Assembly: GCA_950022655.1 (NCBI GenBank)
Contig: OX465582.1
Location: 87,917,801-87,981,800 of the forward strand
DNA from: Alentia gelatinosa
Taxonomy: Eukaryota; Annelida; Polychaeta; Phyllodocida; Polynoidae
Direction of reading: 5' to 3'
Length of the DNA stretch: 64,000 bases
Under the pieces are notes generated by a model that saw only the letters and a program-made list of their open reading frames with translations, ran no database searches and was not told where the DNA came from. Each line of letters begins with the position of its first letter. The stretch's first letter is position 1. The translations under genes were made by a program, and so were the position numbers. Shown here in pieces: positions 36,313 through 47,637 of this stretch.

Positions 36313-36611
36313 ACTATAGAGGAAACCCATTCAAGTTTAGGGTCTGAGCTCGTATCCCATCGAGTTTGAATCACGTAGTAATTCACAAGGCGAAGCCGAG
36401 TGAATTGCTATGTGATTCAAATGAGATGGGATCGAGCTCTGACCCTAAACTTGAATGGGTTTCTGAATTTATCTCACCCTTAATATTGACTAATGGGCTA
36501 ACATTTGTGACATTATCCCCCATTGGATATTTTTCCTAAATATCTAATGGGTGTTAGATATGAGTTTCCAATGTTAAGTCTATGGAGAAAAAATATCTGG
36601 GGTGAGATAAA
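36313..36611 (+). repeat. foldback element type A, best-preserved copy
   Basis: First hairpin arms of about 65 bases (from GAAACCCATTCAAGTTTAGG) around cap ACAAGGCGAAGCCGAGTGAA. Second module TTATCTCACCCTTA ... GGGGTGAGATAAA with inner arms ATATCTAATGGG and core CAATGTTAAGTCTATGG. Confidence 0.93.
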
Positions 36612-37132
36612 GCTTTGTACTACATCTCGAGTAACACACTCTCCGAACATGTACATATCGGCAGATGCCAGTATGTTTAAATACATGTAAATATAACTAG
36701 ACTATCACAATGTCATTGAGACTTACACAGAATGCCACTTGTACGGAACACCCTTCATCAATCACTTTCTAAGGTAGAGAAATACCCACTAAGGGGGATG
36801 ACTTAAGAATGGCTATAACAAATGCAAATTAACATGGGCCCAAGCTAGAAATACTAATCCGTAGCGATTCTGTGCCTGTTATTCGACTTTTTTGTGGTGT
36901 TGTTCCTTTAGCTGTTGTTTACATACGTAAAGATGATTACCAAAGACTGACATGTCGAATACATTCGTAAGTGATACGTAGGCCTTGGTATCTATTGATA
37001 TATTTTATACTAATATCATGCTCTGCGTACCAAAGGAAGGTCAGAGAGAACCAAATGAAGGTGAATGGTGCTTCGGCGATATCTCTTCTCGGACACTAAT
37101 CATAGTCTTAATTGCCCAGAACTTACACATTT

Positions 37133-37284
37133 GGGACCATCCAAAAAGTATGTACGCAGAATTTCTGAAATTGTTGACCCCATTCCAATCTTGTACGCAA
37201 TAGAACAAAGAAGGCGCATACATAAAAATTTCCAAAATTTTTGAATCCACTCTCAGTGCGTACGCACTTTATGGATGGCCCCTT
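37133..37284. mobile_element. GGGGCCATC foldback MITE
   Basis: GGGACCATCCAAAAAGTATG and CGCACTTTATGGATGGCCCC ends, with interior CGCAATAGAACAAAGAAGG. Confidence 0.88.
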
Positions 37285-37739
37285 ACTTATTTTTGTGTAG
37301 GTTTTTGGTATGGTTTGCTGTAGGCTTTATGAAAGAATAGAGTGTATACTTGTAACTGATATACTCCGAAGTCGCAGACTTAACTTATAACACGACGGAG
37401 ATGTATCAGAATGAAGACCATCCCTATCACATTCACTTTTTTTCCAGGATCAACTTAGGAATATTATTCCATTATTCTTGATGCCATATCATCGTATATA
37501 TATATTATACCTGTTCAAATTCATAGCAGTACCTTCACAATGCAAATCATATATAATGTAATACATTAGATTGGCTTAGGCTCTATCCATACTGCTCATG
37601 CATAATCCCCTGTAGGGACATATACAACGTAGTGTGTATCATTGAAACAACAGGTGTACAGGATACATGTACAAAGTTTAGTTAGTCACTGTGTATAGTC
37701 GGGCTTGCTGTAAAAGTAATATACGGAGACATTGTTAGT

Positions 37740-38035
37740 GTGCCTGAATGAAATCTGTTCCGAGTTGTTTTGGTCGGAAATATTCACACAGAGTTCGAAG
37801 AACGAGGTGAATATTTTCCGACCACAAGCAACAAGAAACAGATGTAATTTAGTCACACTCACTATGTTTCCTTATTATCATATACCTGGAAATCATTAAA
37901 AACGCCATTTTAAAATAATCATGTGGTATGGAGGGACGTATGACTATTATTTCGTCACTGAGTGACGAACGAAATCCATACTCCTAGTCAATAAAAGTGA
38001 GACATTGGCGCAGAGGTATATGATAATATTTACTT
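37740..38035. repeat. nested hairpins with ATATACCT motif
   Basis: GGTCGGAAATATTCAC... pairs with GTGAATATTTTCCGACC, inside TCTGTT..AACAGA. A second hairpin at about 37940-37995 is built on TTTCGTCACTGAGTGACGAA. ATATACCT/AGGTATAT occur around the second. Confidence 0.7.
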
Positions 38036-38408
38036 TGTGACGAGTCCTTGTGAACACGCCTGGTTTCATAAAGGCAACACACTGAAGGTCTATTCTCCTT
38101 CAACTGTGATAATTACATAAAGCGATCGCCATGCCTTATCATCAGTTTGTGCATTGACAATATTTATATGCTGCAGGTTGTGGTATTTCATGGAGAATAT
38201 TCATCTACGACCAGAATTATTAAGCGGTTTTACCAGATGAAATTTGACTGTTAAAGGTAACATTACTGGAGCTCTTTAAGTCACCACAGACTGACTGTTC
38301 AGCCATCTCTTCATTTTAATTATCACCAGTCGCGAGCTGTCATCATGTTTTATTTCTTGGAGGGAAAGCATCGATTATGCAGAACTGTCAAACAGTTCGG
38401 TAAGAGTA

Positions 38409-38703
38409 TTTATCTCACCCCTGGTATTTTTGTCCCATAGACTCAACATTGGGAACCCGTTCTCCATGCCACGATGAGCATTGCAGTCCATTCTCCATGT
38501 TCTATATCCGGTGTGTCGTTCATTCTGTTAGTGTATACAGGGGTGAGATGAATACAGAAAGCAACTCGTTTCAGTCAAACTTGTCATCCTCCAACTCATT
38601 TGAATGCTACGCGATATTCACTCGGATGTCACTTTGTTCAGATCATTCCGCATCAAACTCATGGAGAATGACGACTTGGACCAGAACTTGGTTTCTTCTT
38701 TAG
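38409..38703 (-). repeat. foldback element type B
   Basis: TTATCTCACCCCTGG, CATAGACTCAACATTGGGA, GGGGTGAGATGAA, then hairpin with the cap ATTCACTCGGATGTCAC. Confidence 0.92.
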
Positions 38704-38904
38704 TCTTTGCGTGTTCAAAAAGTGTTTTATGTAGTTAAATGTTTAAACAGCTTAGCTAAAGTTTTGGGGGTTTTTTTTAGTTTTTTTTTTAGCTTAGCTA
38801 AAGAAGTGATATAATGACCATTTACTGAGGCCTGATTTTGAACATTTCATTACCCACCTCAGTTCTAAGACAAAATGTCTGAGATTACCCACCATCTTGA
38901 ATTA

Positions 38905-39258
38905 TAGGGAGCCAAAGTGAACCCGGTGAAACCACAGATACCCGTTCACAAAACACCATTTCCAGATAGGCACTCAGTATTTTGACTATATAGGTTCGAG
39001 ATTATATGTGTCATTCCCCAATCTTTTAGATCTGTATTTCTGATACACTTAACAACTGTCAACGTAGCTTTGAGGCAGAGTTATTCAGAGACGATTGTAG
39101 TAAACTACAATTCAATAAGAGCAAACAAGACCAAAAACAAAATTCTAGCCTCAAACCTCCATAGAATTAGCACTAAGCCTCGTTCTTACTGGCCTCCGGA
39201 AATATAGTTTTGAGCACGGGTATCTGCCGTTTTAGCGGGTTCACTTTGGCTCCCTATA
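38905..39258. mobile_element. TAGGGAGCCAAAGTG element, intact
   Basis: Inverted ends TAGGGAGCCAAAGTGAACCC and GGGTTCACTTTGGCTCCCTA, about 55 bases each side with small differences. An inverted copy at 44488-45907 carries a large insertion. Confidence 0.92.
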
Positions 39259-40237
39259 GAACCTGAAATTGTGCAGTAGGTATTTTAAACTCGAGTTATG
39301 TATATTTCTTTCAATTGCAAATATTCACCATGTTTATGGGCTTCATGTTTTGTCAAGGGGTGTTATCAATGGGCTGATTTAGTCACACTCATTAATGCTA
39401 TCTAAAAACCAGTTGTAATCATTGTAGACAGGGTTAAAGGAAAGGTCCAGCGAAAAGTTAATGATTTGGAAACATGCGAATGATAAACATGTTGTTTGTT
39501 GAAAACCTCGCTGGTGTTCTCCTTTAAATATACACAATGCATGTGTCGCTAGAGTAAGTCTGCATAATTCCAACGAATTACGATAATCATAGCCCATCAA
39601 CTAGTTAGCCAGATATGTGAGCCTAGGTTATCGAATTTATGCTATAGGTGCACTGTAATTGTTCCATTGCTTTGTACGTAGCGACAATTGTTCACTGGAA
39701 ACGTGATAGATATGAAGACTATAAATAGATTTGTGCCATCTACAAGTATATAGCGTACAATGAATACAAATAGATTTGTGCCATCCTCAAGTATATATCC
39801 AGAGATACTGCAGACCATGTAGATGTAACTCCGTTTTATAAAACGTCTGATGCTCAATATAAAATAATTTTATATATTCGTTCAATTTTCATTACATGTA
39901 TTGTCGAGATTCATATTAAAATTTATTTTTTTCATACCAGCGTATGACTTAAATAGATATTGTTTTATCTTGGAAACCATAGTAATCACAGAAGTGTTGA
40001 CATTGAAGAACTATCAAAGGAAATACATTTGAAAAATACTTGTATCATTTATATATCAGTCAGCTTTAATGGGAGATCCTGTAAACCTTTGTAAATTCCT
40101 GGAAGATGTGATTTTAAACCCGAATTCTTTCACGCGATTGTAAGGCAATGGTGATAACGATCAAGCTGCAAGAAAATAAAATATTTGTATTAAAAAAACT
40201 GTGTTTGATTCTTTTTGTACGGAAGTGTTATAAGGTA
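39259..40237. other. no gene seen
   Basis: AT-rich. A short direct repeat of about 55 bases (AATAGATTTGTGCCATC) occurs at 39725 and 39768. Confidence 0.5.
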
Positions 40238-40678
40238 GTCAGTAAAACCCCGCATAAGCGGAAACCCTCCGTTCTGGGCCAAAGTGTCCGCTAACGTGGG
40301 GTTGTCAAGTTTGCTCCGCTGTAATATGCAAGTGTAATATACCGATATGTAGGGAAGACAGGGGCGATGATGAATCCGAAATCCATTTCCCAATATCTTA
40401 ATTGGGTCCGAAGTTATTCAACTTTGAATTACAAAATATATTTTCTATGAATATACTGAGATATACAAACACAAGAAACAAACATTAATCTATTTTTGGT
40501 AGGGTGTCTGTCGGTGGTGTCCGCTTACGTGGGGTTCCAGCCTTTTCGTACCGAAATAACTGTCCGCTTACATCTTAAACATCTAATAGAGGGGAAAATA
40601 TCTGTTCCAAAGGAAAGGAGTCCGCTCACGCAGGGTGTCCACTAACGGGGAATGTCCATTAGGCGGGGTTCTACTGTA
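40238..40678. mobile_element. pogo-like MITE, longer copy
   Basis: CAGTAAAACCCCGCATAAGC and GGCGGGGTTCTACTG ends. The interior (TATACCGATATGTAGGG, CATCTAATAGAGGGG) matches 2699-2965 plus extra sequence that also occurs at 60722-60800. Confidence 0.85.
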
Positions 40679-40799
40679 CTTCAAGTATTCAGTTTAGTCG
40701 TACATCGTGGATCAAGTTGATATTTTCCGTATGACATGTGCCAAACACGGAAAAGCAGTTATGTTATGTTGGGGAAGCTCATTCGGTATGATTCGATCA

Positions 40800-41340
40800 G
40801 ACATAGCAGTTTTCCTCTTTTCCAAGGATATTCTTGTTTTCATTTTTAGTTTGAAAAATGGTATGTTCTTGTGTAAAACAAGGAATAAATTAGGCCTCAT
40901 TAACACCAATAAACAGTATTATCCTACCCCTAATAAAAAACGCCATAGGCTTAACATGGGATTTGTTTATTTCACGGGTGTGACATAAAGTGTTGTTTAT
41001 GCCACTACTTTTTGATGCTGGAAAAATGTGGAAACGGGGTAGGATAAAATCTAGACGCCACTCGTTTGAGTTTGAGCTTATTTATGCCACTCATTTTGTT
41101 GGCTCCGTAATGTCACTTGTCTTTGGCTCGTGAAATTATGGAGCCAACAAAATACGCGGCATAAATAAACTCAGACTCAAACTCGTGACGTCTCTTGATA
41201 GTTTGAATCTCCCTACACATCCCAGCCCCATTCCATGACCAATAGCGATGTGTTTTCCATGTTCTCTCAGTCTCTCTGCGGCAGTAAATTCTACATGGAA
41301 AATATTTCCTGTTTTGTTCATGACCCTAATTGATATCCCT
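40800..41340 (+). mobile_element. CAGGGATGCCAG-type MITE split by a foldback
   Basis: Left part to CACCAATAAACAGT (40918); right part from GTTTGAATCTCCC (41201) to GATATCCCTATT. Continuous in the 15 kb copy. Confidence 0.8.
40917..41200 (-). repeat. foldback type E variant, nested
   Basis: TTATCCTACCCC, CATAGGCTTAACATGGG, GGGGTAGGATAAAAT, then long arms around GGCTCCGTAATGTCAC. Inserted in the preceding MITE. Confidence 0.85.
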
Positions 41341-41383
41341 ATTCGATATTGACTGAGGCTGATTGATGTCTCAGCTTTTGGGG

Positions 41384-41690
41384 TTGGGGAGTTGGCTCAG
41401 TGGTTAGAGCACCGTACTTGTAACCCCAAGGTTGTGGGATCGAGTCCCACCCCTAGCAGTGGTAGATTTACTGCTATATCAAAGGCCAATCCTTCTCATA
41501 ACATGCCTATGTAGTGGGGGATGTAAAAGAACTCTCACCTTGGTAAATGTGTAGGGGTGAGATTTCTATCCAACTTCATCACATTGATTCGATCACCACC
41601 CTTGTGGTGTAAAATAACCTTGAGAAAGTCTGGTAAGGACCTATAATGTTTAAACGGACATAAAATCAAACCAAACCAAACAAACAAAGC
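41384..41690 (+). mobile_element. tRNA-derived SINE
   Basis: GGGGAGTTGGCTCAGTGG head, B box GGATCGAGTCCC, body and AAACCAAACAAAC tail. Essentially full length. Confidence 0.92.
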
Positions 41691-42206
41691 CGGAGATACT
41701 CCATACACCACATTGATGAGCTCATAAAGTCTTAGCCGATATTCATCCTGAGGTTTCATAAAATGGCATTGGGAATTCCGGATATTGACGATTAAATGAA
41801 CGTATTGTTTGATTAAGTACTAATATCTTTGTGATTGTAAGAGCAACCGATCCCAAGGTAGTCCAGGAGATGAGGGGGTCATTTTGTCGCGAATGAGTAC
41901 GAAAGGGTTGACAGTTATTTGAGTCTCAAAATGTGAGCTGGCAACTTCAAATTAAACAATTGCTAAAAAGTATATTTTCCGATCTGTGATAAGATCTTAT
42001 TCGTATTGCTTTAGTGCCCATTCTGAGTTTAAGCAGGACTGGGGTGCATTGACCTGCCGTTAACCATCGTTGATGGCTGACAGTTGGTGGCAGCCCATCT
42101 CCAGATGGCTCTTTCGATTGCTGCTGCTGCAGGTATGATCCATTGCAGATTGCAATGAAATGTACCACTTCTAGATACAGTTTCAGACCCATGCAGACCT
42201 TTTCTA
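41691..42206. other. no gene seen
   Basis: Unclassified. Reading frames here have no recognised domain. Confidence 0.4.
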
Positions 42207-42431
42207 AAGTGGGATTCGCTCAGTGGGATTCATGTACCTCACAGGGTTCAAAATATCATGAGATTCTGTTCCTTGTTAGAGGTAATTGTCGTCAACAATT
42301 GCAGGGGAAAAACGTGTCTCAGGTTCTACAATTTAGATGAAGAGATAGTGTTCGAGTACAGAATCCCAGCAGGATTTGTTCCAGACAAACACCCTGTGAG
42401 GTACATGAATCCCATCGTGTGAATCCCACTT
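42207..42431. mobile_element. MITE with AAGTGGGATTC ends
   Basis: AAGTGGGATTC...GGGATTCATGTACCTCAC at the left mirrors GTGAGGTACATGAATCCC...GAATCCCACTT at the right (about 40-base ends, 225 bases total). Confidence 0.85.
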
Positions 42432-42879
42432 AAAGTAACTGATATTGTTCTGATATGTCTTTTATGCGTATTCCCTTTTCTGTAAGGAAATAAATGTAGA
42501 AAGATAATCTGTAAAAAATGCTCAGCATGAGTTCGGTACAACTCTCTGAATCCAGTGCATTTTTAATTCGTAAGACTTGAAAACGCTGATTAGAAACACA
42601 CATAATCAATTTTCTCCTGCTTAAATTCTTTTTATTTACAACTTCGATGGGTCAGATACAGCAAAGAATTCCCAAAGGCGATTCCATGTTACATGAAGCA
42701 TGCACATATAACATCAATAAAGAGAGCTAACAATACGTTAACTACACTGGCCTTTCAACGCATCCTTGTGAAACCATCGCTAACTTTTGATCTGAATATC
42801 TCCAGCTAAATATAGGTCAGATTGAAATTCTATATCACTTAAATTTCAAATAGATTTGTGAGAAAGCAGTATCACTCTA

Positions 42880-43169
42880 TTATCTCACCCCTGGTATGTT
42901 TTTCTCCTTAGACTTGACATTGGGAACTCTTATCTAACGCCCATTAGATATTTAGGAAAATGTGGGGGATTATGTCTCAAATGATAGCCCATTAAGCAAT
43001 ATTAAGGGTGAGATAAATTCGGAAACCTATTCAAGTTTAGGGTCAGAGCTCGATCCCATCTCGTTTGAATCACTACGTAATTCACGCGGCTCCGCCTTCT
43101 GAATTACTATGTGATTCAAACTCGATGGGATATGACCTCAGACCCTAAACTCTCATAGGTTTCCTCTAT
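42880..43169 (-). repeat. foldback element type A
   Basis: TTATCTCACCCCTGG, GACTTGACATTGGGA, GGGTGAGATAAAT, long hairpin with cap CGGCTCCGCCTT, and ATAGGTTTCCTCTAT end. Confidence 0.92.
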
Positions 43170-43195
43170 AATAGTCAATCTTGTTTTCAAGAATG

Positions 43196-43335
43196 TTCGT
43201 TACTCTTCAAGCGTGGACAAAAGTGTTCCTTACTCTTAAAGTGTGAACAAAAGTGTCCCTTACTCTTAAAGTGTGAACAAAGGTGTCCCTTACTCTTAAA
43301 GTGTGAACAAAGGTGTCCCTTACCTTCAAGTATAA
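43196..43335. repeat. 30-bp minisatellite, about 4.5 units
   Basis: Units TTACTCTTAAAGTGTGAACA plus AAGGTGTCCC. The inner units are nearly identical. Confidence 0.92.
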
Positions 43336-43648
43336 GTACACTCTGATTTAATGTTTTCTCGAATCCGAAAGTTATTTTCGTGACTGCATTTAAAGGCAAA
43401 CAATTTGAGGGAAAACTCCCCAGGAATCAAACAGAGTGGCATGATGGAATCATCTTCAAAATAATGAAGAAGAATCTAACGCCCGAAAGGTCACAGATTC
43501 TCATACAAGTGCCTTCAGTCTTCTTTTGCGTAGATAGCATTATCCATATCAAATAGATTTTAAGAGTATGAGGACCCTTCTTCGACATACTTGTGTCCTG
43601 AAACATACAGCACGGTCCAATGGACATACATTATCACATACAAATTGT

Positions 43649-43911
43649 TATCTCACCCCTGGTATTTTTGTCCCATAGGCTTAACATTGGGAACTCCTAC
43701 GAGTATTGCAGTCCGTTCCTTGGTCTATATCCTGTGTGTCATCCATTCTTTTATCGTGTACAGGGGTGAAATGAATAAAGAAACTCGTAGTCCTCCAACT
43801 CGTTTGAATGCTATGTGATATTCACTTGGCTTTCGCCTGATTCATATCACTCCGCATTAAACTCAGGGAGAACGATGACTTTGACCAAAACTTGTTAGTT
43901 TCTTCTATAGA
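43649..43911 (-). repeat. foldback element type B
   Basis: TTATCTCACCCCTGG, CATAGGCTTAACATTGGGA, GGGGTGAAATGAA, hairpin and TTTCTTCTATAG end. It has a deletion in the first module. Confidence 0.9.
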
Positions 43912-44487
43912 TCTTCATATTGATCGAATCTCCTCTAAATGATCAAATATGTGATATACATGTAATTGGTACATATGAGACAAACTCCTAAATCATCACA
44001 TTGCTGATAATTCACAATGTTGAATTGTTCACAATAGGTACTGCTTGCACATCAGGCTAGTGTAGTATCAATATAATTCATTAAAATTGTTATACTTTTA
44101 TACTTCATCCTTAGGCCACGCATTGGTAGGAAGTAGGATAAACTCTTCTTATCATTATGGGAAGCCAAGAGAAAACACTACATCTGGGCATTTGATTATT
44201 GAATTAATTATGCAAGAATAACACGTTGCTTTGCTTTACCTTCTGAAGAGGTTATTATAAATGCTTATTTGATTTTACCAGTATATCCCTTATAGTGAAT
44301 GGCATGTATCTATTGGTGGACTAGAGCAGATGGTTATTAGATTTGTGTGAAGAGAAGATATAGACACAGTAGATGCAACATATAACTTTGACTACCGGAT
44401 TTACCGAATAGTCTATCACAACGTACAAGGCACAGGTTTTGTATCCCCACCCCTCCCATCCTCTTAGCCTCGACTTTGCCTCCACCT

Positions 44488-45907
44488 AGTATAGGGAGCC
44501 AATGTGAACCCGCTAAAACGGCAGATACCTGTACTCAAAACACTATTTCCGGAGGCTAGTAAGAATGAGGCTTAGTGCTAAAGCTATTGGGGTTCGAGGT
44601 TAGAATTTTGTTTTTGGTCTTGTTTGTTACTATCGAAGTGTAGTTTACCACTATTGTCTCTGAATAAGTCTGTCTTGAAGCTACGATGACAGTTGTTAAG
44701 TATATCAAAAATATGGATTTAAAAGTGATTGGAGAATGACACATAATCTCAAACCTATGTAGTCAAAGAGACCTATTCCACCAAAAAGGCCCTCAGCAGG
44801 CAGGTTTTTGCCCTCCAGCCGGCAATTGCCGCCGGGCCGGCCACCCGGCCGCCCCTAAACCCCTAAATTCTCCAAGCTGTTCCACCAAAGCCCCACGAGG
44901 CGACCAACAGGAGTACACAAGGCGCCCGGCGAGCGCCCATAGAGCCGGCCGGACCCGGCGCGGCGATACACTCGCAGCGGGTTTGCTATTGCCGTCTGGT
45001 GGACGTTGGCGGCACTAACACGCAAGCCCGCGCTTCTCTATCGATCCGATAGGCGGCGTGGCATGCGGTGATACACTACGACGCTCTGAACCTGCGAAAG
45101 TCGCGTATCGAGCGGAGCAGTGTGTCAGCGTGTCGGGATTTGTACGGGAACGGTCAGAAAACGTCAAATGACCGCAGAATTACAGGTTAAATCGAACAAT
45201 GAAGGTAAATAAAGATAAGGATTGATGTTATGAATGTGTATATCTGACTCTGGTGCTTATATTTTGCCCAAACTGCCGCAACTGTCTGAAATATCTGTGT
45301 CCGCGTATCGGGATACCGTCCGCGGGCCTGTCAGCTCAATATTGACGGTGTATATTGTAGTATATGCAGGCGAGTGGTCAACGCGCGCCCGGGGAACAGC
45401 TCTCCGAGTCACTCTCGATGTAGCTCTTGGCACGCCGGCCAGCCTGCCGGGGGCTTAAAATCAAATGAATCAGTTTTCCTCTGGCAGGGCTTGTGGGGGA
45501 CGTTGTGCTCATAATGCCCGCCCGCCCGCCCGGCCTTCTCTGTGGTTATCACTATATTTTGGTGGAACACCTCCAAAATTGGCTATTGCAACGAGTATTG
45601 TCCCCGGCCGCCAGCCGCTGGCCACCAACAGGTCAGCCGATACTGCCCGGCTACGGGGTTTTGGAGGCACGGTGGCCGGCAGGGGCCGGCCGTGAGGGGC
45701 CTGTGAGCTCTCATGAGCTGTTCCACCAAGCAGATTATCGCCACTGGCGGGAGGTTTGCGCCGGCTATTGCCGCCGATCGCCAATAGGCGACCACAAGTG
45801 ACTCCTTGGTGGAATAGGGGTGAAAAAATACTGAGCACCTATCCGGAAATGGTGTTTTGTGAACGGGCATCTGCAGTTTCAGTGGGTTCACTTTGGCTCC
45901 CCATAGG
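44488..45907. mobile_element. TAGGGAGCC element interrupted by a GC-rich element
   Basis: 44488-44768 and 45826-45907 are the two parts of an inverted copy of 38905-39258. The break is at TAGTCAAA | ATACTGAG. The ends are TAGGGAGCCAATGTGAACCC and GGTTCACTTTGGCTCCCCATA. Confidence 0.9.
44769..45825. mobile_element. 1.05-kb GC-rich element with CTATTCCACCA ends
   Basis: CCTATTCCACCAAAAAGG at the left pairs with CCTTGGTGGAATAGG at the right. The interior is rich in CCGGCC/GCCGGC, and TGTTCCACCAA/TTGGTGGAACA also occurs internally. Several GC-driven frames overlap on both strands, but none shows a domain, so I do not call a protein. Confidence 0.85.
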
Positions 45908-46343
45908 GGAAAGAGCCATTGTTAGTACATGAAGCAGCCAATAGGTGGCCAACAGTATAGGGCCCCCATACGGAGGACAGAAGCTGTACTGTGGCTTTTT
46001 GTTCTTATGAAATTTAACTGACTCTCGAAGATTTACCATGATTCCCTTCATCCCAGAGTAGGATGACTTAGAGATAAATCCCAGTACATGTTTGTTCTCA
46101 AATGAAAGGCTCTAAACACATATCTGAGAGAGTCTAGAATTTTAACAGTTCCCTTTTATCACTCACTAACCTTTGTACCTTCAGTAGTGAAGAACACCTG
46201 CTCAGGGGGCAAAATGGTGGCGCCCAGGAAACATTACCTATCTGGCTTATATATCGTATACACCAAATATCATGCATGGTAATTTGTCAGCGAGACATAA
46301 GAGGAGTATAACATAGATTAATAACATAGATTAATAGGATTAA
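45908..46343. other. no gene seen
   Basis: Unclassified sequence between two MITEs. Confidence 0.5.
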
Positions 46344-46858
46344 AGGCATATCGGACAATTTGAAAATTAAAATCCATGTCAATTTCCTGAAAACTTAGGA
46401 CGATGGTCTCCAAGTGTTGTGGAACACATATCTAACGTAAAAATCGGGGGTCACCGTGCTAGTTGTTTTTTAGAATTTATATATCAATATTATGATCATT
46501 TTTTATTAGAATATAAAAGAAATTCTAAAAAAAAAAATTTCACATAGTGCACCCCATGTCATTTTCCTCAAACTTTCATAGAATATGGTAGATATATAGT
46601 ACTATATATTTAGGTTTTAAAAAACATAGGTCACCATCCTTGTTTTTGAAGGATTTGAAGTAAACCATATTTTTTCAGTACATTTCCTATGTAAATTAAG
46701 CAAATGTAAACTGGCCTAATTTAGCTAACAAGATTGGATAAAATTGTGAATTCACTCGTGTAGAATTAGAATGAATCCCAAGAAATCAGTTTTGATTGAT
46801 GATGACATTATTCAAAAATCACCAGGTGGCGCCACTATTATAGGATATGCCTTTAATG
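46344..46858. mobile_element. TTAA-flanked MITE, copy 2
   Basis: AGGCATATC...GATATGCCT ends beside TTAA. Aligns along its length with 17454-17998, same orientation. A degraded third piece lies at about 61955-62110. Confidence 0.87.
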
Positions 46859-47311
46859 GAGGATCGCCTGTAAACGGGTGAACGATTGTAATGTCTTAAA
46901 ATATACTTGAATAAAAAAAAATATATATATATATGTATATATGGTCACCAATAAATTGTTATCGTAGGAGAATGTGACACCAATAAATATTACAATATTA
47001 TTGTAGGAGAATAGTGGTATTATAAGTGTGAGATGTAAGCAATGAGTCGAGTAGGGTTAATTTCGATTTGTTTCATTATTACCCTTCCCCAGGATCACGT
47101 CATAGAGGTGATACCTGACCTGCAGAGATAAAGGTTTACATAATAGTACATCAGTCTTATTTTGTTCTCAATATTATCAACGCAGTTATTGAAGCGGTGA
47201 ATGTGTGTTATAACATTGACCTTCATGCTACCCATTCTTCCTTGTCTATACAATATTTGTTAATGTTTATGTGGTATACTTACAACATTGCAATCCGTGC
47301 ATGATAAACGA

Positions 47312-47613
47312 TTCATCTCACCCCTGGTTATTTCATCCCATAGGCTTAATATTGGAAACTTGTTCTCCATGCCCCTATGAGTACTGCAGTCCGTTCTCCA
47401 TGGTCTATATCCTTTGTGTTGTCCATTCTGCTAGTGTGTACAGGGGTGAGATGAATACAGAAAGCAACTCATTTTGGTTAAAGTCATCTTTCCCCAACTT
47501 GTTTGAACGCTACAAAATATTTACTCAGCTTTGCCTCATTCATATCACTCTGCATCAAACTCATAGAGAACAATGGCTTTGACCAAAACTTGTTGGTTTC
47601 TCCTTCATTTTTC
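47312..47613 (-). repeat. foldback type B in the MPV17-like 3' region
   Basis: TCATCTCACCCCTGG, CATAGGCTTAATATTGG, GGGGTGAGATGAA, cap TTTACTCAGCTTTGCCTC. It starts 24 bases past the MPV17-like stop on the minus strand. No AATAAA was seen between. Confidence 0.9.
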
Positions 47614-47637
47614 TCAATGCTAACAAGCATGGTAAGT

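Noticed and set aside
45234..45891. Several overlapping 100-codon frames on both strands
   Set aside because: They come from the GC-rich mobile element, where stop codons are rare. No domain or splice support.
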